64,000 nt of DNA from Bradysia coprophila (taxonomy: Eukaryota; Arthropoda; Insecta; Diptera; Sciaridae). The stretch lies in the NCBI RefSeq assembly GCF_014529535.1, contig NW_023503293.1, positions 7,000,844 through 7,064,843 of the forward strand, read 5' to 3'. This document shows positions 1 through 10,656 of this stretch, piece by piece. A program made the position numbers and the translations under genes. The notes under the pieces were generated by a model. That model saw only the letters and a list, made by a program, of their open reading frames with translations, was not told the origin of the DNA and made no database searches. How positions within the stretch are numbered: position 1 is the first letter of the stretch; every line of letters begins with the position of its first letter.

Positions 1-1176
1 ATGGCCAATCGACGACTGGCCACTGTTTTTGATGTAATCGTTGATATTCGTAATGCGACGTTGGATGAGTCGATTTTTCTGGAATTCCATTATCAGTTGT
101 TTCACTTCCTCGTCGCACTCCTTCTGCAGCAATGGATACATGTAGCACAGCAGTCCGTGACCATAGAAATTCTCGATTATTGGTTGATTGACCTCGATTA
201 CTCTTGCTATATTTTCCAATGTCAAAGTTAACGTATCGGCAAAGGCTACAGCCATTCGCTTTTCTGCTTTAGCCACATCCATCGACGCTCGCAATTCCTT
301 TTGGGACTTTGTTTTCAGCTGGAGAAAGATTGATTGCATTACACGAATTTGTACGATGATGTGACAACAAATACAGAATGCCGACGACATACCTTACTGC
401 AGATGTACTTTGAGAATTTCTCGATGCCTTCAGTGTGCTTACCCAACAATGGGAAAATCTTGAAAAATCTTTCCACTGACGCCAGATCATCTTTCTTGAC
501 GGCTTCATCGAATTTCTGTGACACTATTTTTTCCATTTGTTGCAAAGCTGCTTCCAGCGTACTAACCGCCTGGCTAACTGATGTTATTGAACCGGACACA
601 TCGTCAGCTGTTCTTTGTAGCAGATGCTGATCCATTGATAGAAACCGATTTATGTGGGCGGCACCCTTTTCGAAATCTTCGTCTTTGATGGCAGTCGTTA
701 CACCTTGGGAGCACAATTGCAGGTCAATGAGATCGTGAACACGCTGTTGACATTCTGACACTCGTGACTAATTTGTGCGGAATTTTATATTTTCGTTCTT
801 CATGGACGAATAGCTAATATCCACAGATACCTACCCTTGCTTCATCCAGCCGACGAACCTTTGCACTGACATTCTCAGACAATTCAGCGGTATGACTAAT
901 CATTTCGTTCAGATTTCGGGAATCATTTGACACCAACGATAGACCGGATAAGGCACGACCAATACCGCTCATCTTTGACTCTATATGACATTGACGAGAC
1001 AGTACGGCATCAAGGCGATCATTCGCGTTTTCCTGTATAGAATCCTTGTTAAATGATGTGAACGTAACTTTGTTCGATTTACTCACGTTTAGCCTGTTGA
1101 TCTTAGCACAAACTTCAGCAATACCATCCGCAGTGAACAAGTCGACATCGTTTACCAATTCTTCGATGGATATCAT
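1..1176 (-). CDS. COG4: Conserved oligomeric Golgi complex subunit 4 (5' part of gene, runs off window start)
   Basis: COG4 is a lobe-A subunit of the COG tether, which captures vesicles recycling within the Golgi. Four exons are visible on the minus strand: 1176-1087, 1032-835, 767-393 and 318 to beyond position 1. All junctions are GT-AG and in phase 0, giving 327 codons. Family landmarks are the IESKM heptad region, the SENVSAKVRRLD coiled coil, the block DLQLCSQGVTTAIKDEDFE, and VERFFKIFPLLGKHTEGIEKFS, which is close to the animal consensus. The last visible exon carries AFADTLTLTLENIARVIE. The start is the ATG at 1176 (MISIEELV); the acceptor of exon 3 at 767/768 is fixed by phase. The C-terminal half, including the domain E region, lies outside the window. 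Family assignment is certain; the exact N-terminus is an inference. Confidence 0.95.
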
Positions 1177-1798
1177 TTCGTTGCTGATCCAAAATTGATT
1201 TGTTTTTGTGGAAGACTTGTCCAAAAATATTGAAAACAAAATTATTTTTTTTGACTTTAAGTGACAACGTAACAGTTCTCTTACTCTTTCCAACTAACAG
1301 CACAGATTCGACGGTAACACCGAGACCATATGGTCAAGTCGATGCCTTTCAGAGTATAGTATAGGTAGATTTAACACAACTATCGCTATTACTTCGAGGA
1401 TTTTAATTATTTAAAAGCGGCAATAGTATCTTCATGTAGCTACGGAGTTATCACACAATATTCATCACACCCTTCCACAGTCTTTGTTTAATCCTATATC
1501 CCTTAACATTAGTCAACAGTAGGCGTTATACTTTCTCTGGATTAATAGTTATTAAAAAAAAAATTATAATCAATTGTGGCCTTAGTCAAGGAGGTATGAG
1601 CAACAGTAATATGAATCAAACAGTTATGCCGAGTAGACGTTCCATGTACGTTAGGATTGGAAATGAAAGAGAAGTTTCACTTTTTGAATGCATAAAATGG
1701 GCATATACGTAACTCCAAAAGCCAATTTTTCAACCAGTAAAAAGCTCCTGCTTCGAGTGACAGTATACGTCTGGTGCCTAATATAAAATAGTACATTT

Positions 1799-1905
1799 CG
1801 TACCTAGGACTAAAAGTCTTTTTTAGCGTGTGAGAAGTTTCCAGATAGAATCGAATACGAGTCTGGAATCGAATACGCTAAAAAAGACTTTTAGTCCGTG
1901 GTACG
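1799..1905. repeat. Fold-back element with CCTAGGAC/GTCCGTGG ends
   Basis: The arms CGTACCTAGGACTAAAAGTC and GACTTTTAGTCCGTGGTACG are imperfect reverse complements around a short centre. The family recurs inverted at 53071-53165, where the sequence matches roughly 1875-1946 on the opposite strand, including GGGTCCTAGGTA. This is therefore a dispersed, presumably non-autonomous element. Confidence 0.7.
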
Positions 1906-2014
1906 AATAGTATTTTTCATATTGGACGGATTTCGGGTCCTAGGTATGAAAAACCATTTTATGCAACTCGAGATCATAACATTCGAAAACTACTAACTTT
2001 AGATCCCTCTGTTG

Positions 2015-2145
2015 CAGTGCCTATATTTGCGAAAATATTTTCACAGATTTTCACGAATTTCTCAAATTTTCGTGAATTTTGGCAAAAACTTTTTTGTGAA
2101 AATTTGAGAAAATTCGTGAAAATATTTTCGCGAATACAGGCATTG
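2015..2145. mobile_element. hAT-like MITE, 131 bp
   Basis: The element begins CAGTGCCTATATTTGCG and ends CGCGAATACAGGCATTG. It is flanked by a perfect 8-bp duplication, CTCTGTTG, at 2007-2014 and 2146-2153. Short terminal inverted repeats beginning CA(G/A)TGCC plus an 8-bp target duplication fit the hAT superfamily. The interior is almost entirely permutations of TTTTCGTGAATTTT, so it is largely palindromic and has no coding capacity. Confidence 0.75.
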
Positions 2146-2572
2146 CTCTGTTGTGTACACGATTACGCATCTAGAGCCTAATAAAGTACTTCGCACTCGA
2201 TGTCATAAATAACTGATGTACAGTAGTGCGTAAGTGGATTTTCGATTTCATATACGTATTTACGCACTACTGGTTAAGGTAACGTTTATAACAATGCGGA
2301 TGTGAAAATTGTAAGTCAGAGGCGAAGCCGAGTTGACGGGTTGATCAAACATATGTTATGTAATGAAAATAGCTGTATCACTCACTTGCATAAACAAATG
2401 ATTTGCTTACAAATTTTTAGAGTGTTCAAATGTTCACAAGAACTTCTGTATCATGCAAAAAACAAAATTAAGAAGAATATGATGGAAATATATAGTTTGT
2501 TGTTCTTCTTAGTGTCACTTCGAACGTAAATATTTATTGATACCCCACTATTTGTAGACAACCGTAAATATT

Positions 2573-3082
2573 ATGGCCGGAAAATATTTGGATAAAAAGA
2601 TTGAAAATCTCGATCTAATTGTCTTCGACTTAGACTACACATTGTGGCCGTTTCATGTTGAATTGGAGCGTCCACCTTTTAAGAAACAATCGAATGGTCA
2701 AATTGTCGATGGTAATGGCAGGAAAATGAAGTATTTTCCAGACGTTCCAGAAGTTCTACAGAAATTAACTTCACTGGGATACCAATTGGCTGTTGCATCT
2801 CGTACATCAGCTCCGAAGGAAGGTCGACAATTAGTAAATTTATTTGGTTGGAGTCAATATTTCGATTATTTAGAAATTTATCCAGGCTGTAAGGTTACGC
2901 ATTTCAACCAGTTTAAAAAACATAGTGGAATACCGTTGGAAAATATGTTATTTTTCGATGATGAATCGAGGAACATTGTTGATATCAATAAAATTGGATC
3001 GGTTGCTATTCTTGTTAAAAATGGTGTAAATTTTGGTGTAATTGAAAATGGTATCAAAGAATTTGTAAGTAGGAGAAGCTAA
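2573..3082 (+). CDS. MDP1: Magnesium-dependent phosphatase 1
   Basis: This single-exon gene encodes 169 residues, the family's usual length. MDP1 is a HAD-superfamily Mg-dependent phosphatase acting on phosphotyrosine and on fructosamine/sugar phosphates in the cytosol. HAD motif I is FDLDYTLWPF near residues 18-27, with the nucleophilic Asp and the general acid Asp two residues later. Motif II is the Ser of ASRTSAPKEG near residue 79. The acidic motif is FFDDESRNI near residue 125. IYPGCKVTHF and the C-terminal VKNGV-F block are also family signatures. The ATG sits after a short AT-rich leader. AATAAATAAA lies just past the stop, next to the hairpin at 3099-3196. Confidence in the family is high; the in vivo substrate is inferred from the family. 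Confidence 0.96.
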   Translation: MAGKYLDKKIENLDLIVFDLDYTLWPFHVELERPPFKKQSNGQIVDGNGRKMKYFPDVPEVLQKLTSLGYQLAVASRTSAPKEGRQLVNLFGWSQYFDYLEIYPGCKVTHFNQFKKHSGIPLENMLFFDDESRNIVDINKIGSVAILVKNGVNFGVIENGIKEFVSRRS

Positions 3083-3098
3083 TCGAATAAATAAATTA

Positions 3099-3196
3099 TA
3101 AAATGAAAGCAAAATAAAATGATCGATTCTGGTTTTTGACAATCAAATTCAATTGTCAAAAACCAGACTCGATCATTTTATTTTGCTTTCATTTTA
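3099..3196. repeat. Near-perfect hairpin just downstream of MDP1
   Basis: Two 45-nt arms (3099-3143 and 3152-3196) are reverse complements with one mismatch, around an 8-nt loop. The left arm contains AATAAA, so this element begins 17 nt after the MDP1 stop and could supply or overlap its polyadenylation signal. Confidence 0.85.
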
Positions 3197-3409
3197 CATA
3201 AAATTGCAACGCAGTTCATTTTTATTTGTCCACACAAAGGATCTTAAGGGATGTGTCATGTCTTGTTAAAATGATCTAGGTTATGAAAGACAGGTGCTTG
3301 CAGATTTGAAAGGTTCAGTGGACATTTTTTTATCACGGCGGGATTCTTCTGAAAAACAGAAGACTGAAATCGGACGTATTTTCTATTGGAATTTTTTATA
3401 GGCCGACGC

Positions 3410-3528
3410 TATTCGCAGATTCTGTAAATAGTGTTTCTTGATGACTAATCGCAGAATCTGAGAATAATGTTTCTTGATGACTAATCGCAGAATCTGCGAA
3501 TAGTCACCAAGAAGCACTATTCGCAGAT
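3410..3528. repeat. Short tandem repeats with terminal inversion
   Basis: Units like TCGCAGAATCTG...TTTCTTGATGACTAA recur about three times at roughly 38 bp. The last part (GAAGCACTATTCGCAGAT) is inverted relative to the first. No coding potential is apparent. Confidence 0.6.
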
Positions 3529-3711
3529 GGAAATTGTAGCGTAACCGAAATGTTCTATGTTCTATGATATTAGTCAATAAAATTTTTTTGATGAAAATTT
3601 CGGTCGTCATTTTGAACCTCTTTTTCGCCTCGGCAAACGAGCGAACACCCCACGTTCTATTCATCAAAATGATCGCCACAATTTCCCCTACTACTTTGTC
3701 GAAGAAAGTAA

Positions 3712-4116
3712 GTCTCTATCTGTCACCATTCAAGAAATACTTCGAAAAACGTAATTGACCCACCCATTTCCAACTTTTGACATTTTTCACATATGCCACG
3801 ATGTTCTACTTGAAAAACTCTGAGACTTTGCCGACAGAAGTAACTCTCTATCTGCCACCATTCAAGAAATACCTCTAAAACCCTGATTGACCCACCCATT
3901 TCCAACTTTTGACATTTTTCACATAAGCCACGATGTTCTACTCGTGAAACTCTGAGACTTTGCCGACGAAAGTAACTCTCTATCTGCCACCGTTCAAGAA
4001 ATACCTCTAAAACCCTAATTGACCCACCCATTTCCAACTTTTGACATTTTTCACATATACCACGATGTTACACTCGTAAAACTCTGAGACTTTGCCGAAC
4101 AAAGTGACTCCCTATC
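3712..4116. repeat. 132-bp tandem repeat, about three units
   Basis: The motif TTGACCCACCCATTTCC recurs at 132-bp spacing (near 3757, 3889 and 4021), accompanied by TCTGCCACC(A/G)TTCAAGAAAT. Because 132 is a multiple of three, one minus-strand frame (4037-3723) stays open as a repeating 44-residue peptide (motif EMGGSIRVLEVFLE). I regard this as a satellite-like array rather than a gene. Confidence 0.8.
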
Positions 4117-4186
4117 CCTCATAACCGAATCTGCACCTATTAGTTATTTACGTATCGATTGAGTAGGCCGAAAGAGTTACGTATTA

Positions 4187-4310
4187 AGTTTTGTATGCTT
4201 GCTAAGAGGACCGAAAGTAAAGAAATGTCAATTCAAGGGGCGAAAGCGAAAGCTTTCGCCCCGCGAATTGACAGCTTTACTTTCGGTCCTCTTAGCAAGC
4301 ATACAAAACT
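4187..4310. repeat. Near-perfect palindrome, about 124 bp
   Basis: The arms run from AGTTTTGTATGCTTGC to GCAAGCATACAAAACT. The centre GGGGCGAAAGC...GCTTTCGCCCC is itself self-complementary. The whole unit would fold into one long stem. Confidence 0.85.
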
Positions 4311-4825
4311 ATTTTTTTGTTCGATTCGTGTGGAAAATACATTTCATTTGATGGGTCACACGTCTCTGTAGGTTTCAATACAGCTGAGCTACAGCCGGAA
4401 ATGCGTTCCCGACAAAATTCGGTTTTTTCCTGGGGTAATGGCGTATCACATTTTCATTTTTATGCTAAACCTGAGGCTCCTGCAAAATTTCATGGAGATT
4501 GACTGACTACTTTCCGAGATAGCCCGTCGATAGATAGACAGATAGATGCAGAGTAAGTTGAAAGATTTTGATTGTTTGGAAAAAATCAATTTTGTATGAA
4601 TCTCCGGTAATTTCAAACCTACATAGTCGAGTGATAGTGCGTTTTGCTCGTATTTGAAGTGAGAACATGATGGGTTAGGTTTTGTGGTGATATTGACCAA
4701 AGGGAAGAAAGTAGAATGTTCGAATGTACATAGTTGATGCGTCAAAAAAAAATTCTTCGTCCTTTTTTTGGTGGTTAGACTGCGTCAAGTCCTCCGCTAT
4801 CGCTCCGGACATGATAAAGTAGAGT

Positions 4826-4998
4826 GTTATGATCAGAGCGAGAAAACCGAAGATCATTTATTTATAACTTGCCTTGGGGTACTTGTCAAAGTATTTGCTT
4901 CTCTTTCAACATGTTATGATGTGAGTGAGAAGACCGAAGACCAGTTTATTATAAGTTGCCTTGGGGTACTTGTCAAAATATTTCTTTCTCTTTCATCA
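4826..4998. repeat. 87-bp direct repeat, two units
   Basis: GTTATGAT...GAGAA(A/G)ACCGAAGA and GCCTTGGGGTACTTGTCAAA occur twice, 87 bp apart. A related fragment, GATCAGAGCGAGAG with CCCCACGGCAAGG, lies near 7670-7735. Confidence 0.7.
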
Positions 4999-5235
4999 TA
5001 ACACTCTGTAGTTGAAAAGTCAAGATATTTGTTCGAAATTCTACAAACAGAATGATCACATCCCTTATTTTTCAATGTGTAGCAGCGTTACAACTGCGCC
5101 ATCTACCATGTTTTCAGAGTTAATCAATGCTTAAAATTTTTGTTCTTGAATTCGGTATTCCCTTTGTCTTCGGATGTCAGTTGTTTTTTGTAAAAAGGAG
5201 ATTTTGTAAAAGGAAACCAATTCGCATCAACGATA

Positions 5236-5879
5236 ATGACTCTGTTCCAAAATTATAACATATCTATTATGCACGCCATACAACTGGTAACATTCTCTAT
5301 TTACTTTTTTTACTCTAAAACAATTTTCTAATTCTGCGAATCATTTCAATTCAGTCTCTATCGGTAACATGTTTGATAATGCACTTTGTGACGGAGAAAT
5401 GGGGCTACGAATATCGATTCGATCCACTGTTCAGTTTAACGTTCATTGGTTGTACCGTCGCATTGTTGGCAATTATTGCACGTATATTCTCTCAAAAATA
5501 TACGGAAATGAGCTGAAACTAACCGACATTCGACTTTCCAGTTAGCACTATGCGCTTCGCCGAAACATGGGATCGAGACCATATCAATTTGCATTATTTA
5601 AGCCGTACCGAGATCATTTTCCAGTTCATTGCATTCGTTATGTATTCCAGCTGTGGCATAGTGAATTTGGTCTATGATTACAGACCGGAATTGTTGGTCA
5701 AAGGTACGCTGTCGATGATCAATGGAATTTGCTTCCTGTTGGACGTTTTGGTGTGCAATCCGTGTCAGTATCGATGGGGCCAAGAACTTGCTGCCGATTA
5801 TGAGCAAAGGTTGAGCGAACGTAGAGCCTTTTATAACTTGGCATCATATTACCATGTGCCGTCATACCTAAATCAATAA
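5236..5879 (+). CDS. Four-span membrane protein, MARVEL/tetraspan-like, uncharacterised
   Basis: I assembled three exons: 5236-5286, 5355-5481 and 5542-5879. Both introns (68 and 60 bp) are GT-AG, and the model closes in frame at 171 residues. Four hydrophobic segments are visible: near residues 12-28 (IQLSLSVTCLIMHFV), 40-62 (FSLTFIGCTVALLAIIAL), 85-103 (IIFQFIAFVMYSSCGIVNLV) and 113-133 (GTLSMINGICFLLDVLVC). The tail is short, polar and Tyr-containing. The layout (four spans, polar loop between 2 and 3, INGxxFLLD in the last span) resembles MARVEL-type septate-junction proteins such as Snakeskin, but similarity is not strong enough to name it. The first exon is the weakest part of the model. 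Without splicing, the third exon alone could be read as a shorter ORF starting at 5550. Confidence 0.7.
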
Positions 5880-6290
5880 ATTCATGGAACCCAAAGTGTA
5901 TGATTACGAGAAAATGTTGTAATTGTTGAGGAAGTTATTGAGGGAAATTTAGCATCCTTTAAAGAAAATCTAGAAAAAATCATCGTTAGAGTGTTCTGAG
6001 CTGTGGGAACTCACCGATAATGTACCAATTAAGTGAATATTTATTGTATATAAAATATAGAGGATCATCAACTGTTCGTAACGTAACCGCATGTGCAATT
6101 TATTTTTTATTAAATGTTTTTATTCAAATCAAATTACATCGCGCTTCTTAACAACAACAAAATCAAAATTCCTTTTTACTCTCAAACCAATTATTCCTTC
6201 ATTTGTCCTCATAAATTATACAAACAGCCAAAGTTCGAGCTCTACAATATTAACGAGTCTTGGAATTCTCTCATTTCCGGCTCCATTCCA

Positions 6291-9200
6291 CTAATTCCGT
6301 CGACTGTGGAGCTGCTTCAAAAAGCGTGTGTTTGATTCGGGCGACTCAAACACTTCATCCGAACCGCGAGTCATACGGGATATAAGCGGAGCTCTTTCTG
6401 TAATATCGCCCGAATAATGTCGCTGTTTTCGTAGCTCTAATTGGAAGAAAACTGCAGAAATGCCCAATACCAACCAAAGTAGTAGGAACCAAAGGTCTGA
6501 AATGTGAATTTTAGAGTTGATGGTTTTCATGTCCATACAAATTGTTTCAAAAAGAGAAGTTCTACCGATACCCTCTCTAGCAACCAAACTACTTTTATTA
6601 AGGTGCTGAAAGAATAGCCTTTGGAATTTACTTGTACATTACAGCGTAGTCAGTCCGAATGTAGAAGGCGTGAATTTGACACATAGAGCTGAGACTTTGT
6701 ATTCTAGAGAGAGTATTGGTTCTACCGAATGTACTTAGAAAGGGATGCATAGAATTCAAAATGACTTTCAAAAAATATTCCTCACTGAGGTGACGGAAAA
6801 CCGAAAACATATACTTTACTTATGGAAATCTCTCCAGGTTCATGAAATGTAAAAGGTCGTGTGGAGTGTCATTGAGTGCTAATTGCATGTACTTTCGGAG
6901 CAAATTGAGTTTAAAGTTACTCTACATCTACACTGAGATAAGTAGAAATTTAACTATTTCCTAAAACTTCTTAACTCCCCTGTATCCGAAACGCAACGAA
7001 AACGTCAAAAACATCTGTTTCCCCTGATTGCTACTGGTCTCAGATTTGGAATGACACCAAACATGCAACAAGAAGGATAGTGTCATGATGAATGTATACT
7101 TTTGAAGTGTATATTCGAGTCTCAGTTCCTCTACTCAAATTATTCCGTGCACAAGAAAGATTTTAAAAAATATCCACGACATTTTATAGTGCTTTCGTCC
7201 ACTGGAAAATAGGTCCGATTTCTTTAATTATTTCGTTCATGAAAAATCGATAATTTTGAAAAACTTAATTCCAAAAAAGAGCTACTTATGTGCACTAGTG
7301 ATCATTGATCGGGGACTCATTGTTTCTGATTTTATTACAAAAATTACTGAAATTTATCGAAAAACGTTGCTGGTAAAATTTGGTAAATTCATTGTATTTT
7401 TGGTAAGTTCCGGTAATTTTCAGTAAATAAGTTACCCGAAATTGGCCATGTCATTTTTTCACTGATTCTATCAACGAAAAGTAGATCAGCCTTCCTGACA
7501 CAACTTTTATTAACAGAGTATTGGGCTTGATTTCCACTTACCAAAAAAGTACTCCGTGTGAGAGACAAAATTGCATTTGTTCAATTTTGACTTTGTTTAC
7601 TTGTCAGCTCGCTCTCTCAAGGCTCTCTCACATAGTACTTTTTGTTGAGTGGAAACCTACTTTATGATCAGAGCGAGAGTTCTGTTATTGCCTATTTTCA
7701 CAAAAAATTTTGACATATTCCCCACGGCAAGGTAAAATAACTGGTCTAAATTATATTTCCTTCCCTCTCACCAGAACACTCTATTATGTGCTTGAGATCA
7801 GTCAAAAAAAATGGAGAATGCCATTCATCAGCCTTGCACCTATTATATTTTACTGGACACTACAGCTAGTTAAGGAGAGTTATGACCGTCACAAAAAGAC
7901 CTTTTCCAAATAAATTTTTTTCGGTTCATGCATAGGTTGTCCTCCTCTCCTCAGTTGTAAATTATAGTTTCGTTTTAAAAAAACGTGCATGCGGACGGAG
8001 GTATGTTCGTTGACATGTCACTTATTTGATTAAGGGCATATTTTTTTGAATTGGAACTTTAAAGCCTCGGCAATTCTCCGCTATCAAATTTTTTTCTCCG
8101 CCAACAACGGATTTGTTCCACAGTTTTTCAGGCTCTTTCCATTCCCGAAAGTTTTGGATGTCCTCCCACATTTTCAAAATCTGTAAAATCGTCTATCAGG
8201 GACGCCTGAGATTCTATGGTGAAGGAATAAAAGTTGCTAGAGACGATAGAGAGTGAAAAACTATGGAACGAATCCGTTATTGGCGGAGAAAAATTTTTGA
8301 TAGCGGAGATCGCTGTAGAATATGGGTTTGAAAATGCAGACCTCTGCCAATTGCAATAGTTTTGTACGACCAGACCAGTTACCTCAGATCAAATTTTTAA
8401 CACTTTGAGGCAATAGAGAAAGGACAAGTTTAAAGCCTGAAACTAGAGTATTCAGTCTTAAAAATTGTAACGCAACAGACCGTTATTGGCGGAATCTGCC
8501 CTTGGTGTGATGCAACGAGCTGAATTTACTTTAAAACATTTTGTTTAGGTCCATTTGAACGAATAAGTTCGAAAGCGTGTAGTCGGTCAAAATGAACATG
8601 TCATGTGAGGATCTCGGCCCTAAACCTTTCGTAAACTTTTCTCTAATCAACCATAAGAATTAGCGGAATTTTAACGGTCACGTCGAGTTAGCTTCGAGTT
8701 TAATTGGAACATTTTGAGACTGAGCATTTAGTGTTTTGGGATGGACTAACGCACTGCCTGAATTTTCGCGAATTTTTCGTTGTTTATTTTCTAGTGCTAC
8801 ACGCAACCTCTACCTAGAAAACTGATCCGGAATGCTACCATTCACTTTACCTTCAATGTTCACTGCCGGCGTCGAATGCACCTTCCGAAAACCGTCCACT
8901 GATGTATATCGCAGCGCATTGAAAACGACATAGTTCAAATGATTACCGTAAATGTAGCACAATCCCTGAACGATGTAGAATGATCCGCACGTGGCACTCA
9001 GAACGAGTGGTCCAAGTGATGGGCAAACGGTTATTACGATCATTACTGCCAATATACTTCCGACAAAAACCGTTTCGTACATCCAACCGTAACTCTTGAA
9101 ATCGTAGAAATAATCATCGATGAAGTAAACGATGAACGCACCCAACAGGTATCCAACAATGATATTCGATATGAGCGTGCAACTTTTGTGTAGTATTTCG

Positions 9201-10656
9201 AAGCACATGAACAAAATGGTCACCAGAATGGCGATAAATAAGGCTCCAATGATGAGAAACTGTTCAAGTTTATCTGTAAAAAAAAGTCACGAAAAAAATG
9301 TGTATGGCAAAAAAAGAGCATTGCGCAGAACGGGTACCTTCGGATATATCAGCATCATACAAGTAAATTGTGTAGAATACCGTAAGTAAGCCAAAAATGA
9401 AACCATCGATAAAAACGCTGACTGCCCTCAAAACATGACTGAAATAGCCTCGAATAATTCCAACTGTGATCAATATTCCAGCCAAAACGTGGTATGTGGC
9501 CGTATCTGTACCGATGAGTATAAAGTGAAATTGTGATGGGGGTCATTCGATACCGTCTCTGTGTGGAGCAATATTTACCAAAAATGTTACAGCTGGTTTC
9601 CCACAGTGCTGGTGAACACGATATGCTAAACGCTGGCACATAAGACGATGTACCCCATTTCCCTGAAACAATCGTTTGGAAAACAATTCCCGTTCCAGGA
9701 ATCGCTGCATATTTCCGTCTATGGGCTACGCCTCCCGGAACTGATGCTCCCTTTAAACATTTTGATAGAAAATAAAATTTTAATTCACTTCAAACCTCAA
9801 TGCGACGAAAGTCCGTTCATACCAAAATGCCGTTATCCCTAGCACTGCCGATAGTCATTAAGCGTTTGATGCCATCGAACAGTGATCGACACGTATAGTC
9901 ACCCCGCTTCAAAAACAAATGATAACCCATATAGGATAGACTGACATTGCATCGTTTCACTTCATTAGTCTCATCGGCGCGATATGCTGCCAATGGAGTG
10001 TCAATGCTTATGTACTCTTTGCGATAGGTAACAACCAGAACAGGTGCATTGGCCACTGAATATTCCATGTTGCAGCCACCGGGTTCGGGCGTCGTTTTAT
10101 TGTACATTATGAGTGCAACGCTTATGTTGACGGATGTAAAGTAGTTGTAATTGTGCAGGTAGACGTCTTGCGTTTTCTGTCGTGATGGATACAATGTGAA
10201 GCCCAAATTGGTGCCATTTTCGTAGAAATTTGGTTGAATTGTTTTGTTGAATGACAGGGTCAAATTATACCAGCATGCGTGCACTTGAAGTATTCCGAAG
10301 CCGTATTTTGAATCGGTGAAATTGTACACACTGATTGTGTTGATGCTGAAGGCTTTCATTGAGTATTCCCCATAAAATGTAATGTCATCGACGGGCGGCT
10401 GAGAAGCGTCGATTATGATTATTGAACCTGTCGGAAAATACGTTTACCGTTTAAATGAGATTGAGTGGCGACCGGTACATGATGTGTGAGTTTGTCCACA
10501 TTAATGGGAACCGTTCTGATTCTGTTTCCAAAGGTTGCGAAGACTTTAGTTCAAGTTACCTAAGTTGATGGTGTGGTTGGAAGTGAAGAGTTGTTTTTCG
10601 CATCGAACACAATTCGCAACGATTAATAACAAACAAATACAACGGAAGACGCACAT
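6291..10656 (-). CDS. TM7SF3: Transmembrane 7 superfamily member 3
   Basis: Six exons on the minus strand are 10656-10560, 10427-9823, 9750-9579, 9505-9338, 9273-8851 and 6496-6291. All introns are GT-AG and the phases agree, giving 556 residues against about 570 in human. A signal peptide (MCVFRCICLLLIVANCVRC) precedes a roughly 280-residue N-glycosylated luminal domain with the family marks PEPGGCN and VPGTGIV followed by SSYVPAF. Seven membrane spans follow, including GYLLGAFIVYFIDDYF and LNYVVFNALRY. The final span (LWFLLLWLVLGISAVFFQ) and a TERAPLIS tail sit in the last exon, 2.35 kb away. That junction is set by phase: GAA-G|GTAAAG joins CACATTTCAG|AC. The human protein is reported to protect cells from stress-induced death; its insect role is unknown to me. 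A shorter ORF reading through the fifth donor would lack the last span. Confidence 0.93.
7530..7657. repeat. Inverted-repeat element in TM7SF3 intron 5
   Basis: GATTTCCACTTACCAAAAA-AGTACT is matched by the inverted AGTACTTTTTGTTGAGTGGAAAC. CTC-rich and GAGAG-rich stretches lie between the arms. The sequence is non-coding. Confidence 0.6.
8076..8308. repeat. Inverted-repeat element in TM7SF3 intron 5
   Basis: The left arm CTCCGCTATCAAATTTTTTT-CTCCGCCAA-AACGGATT is mirrored by AATCCGTTATTGGCGGAG-AAAAATTTTTGATAGCGGAG. The interior contains no ORF. A stray related sequence, CCGTTATTGGCGGA, lies at about 8480. Confidence 0.75.

Larger units (their letters stand above)
1177..2572. other. Intergenic region between COG4 and MDP1
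   Basis: The start codons of COG4 and MDP1 face away from each other across about 1.4 kb, so both promoters must lie here. I see no convincing ORF. The stretch holds two short inverted-repeat elements, listed separately (1799-1905 and 2015-2145), and A/T-rich filler. Confidence 0.6.

Noticed and set aside
4159-4371. 70-residue ORF
   Set aside because: It runs through the 4187-4310 palindrome and has no protein-like features.
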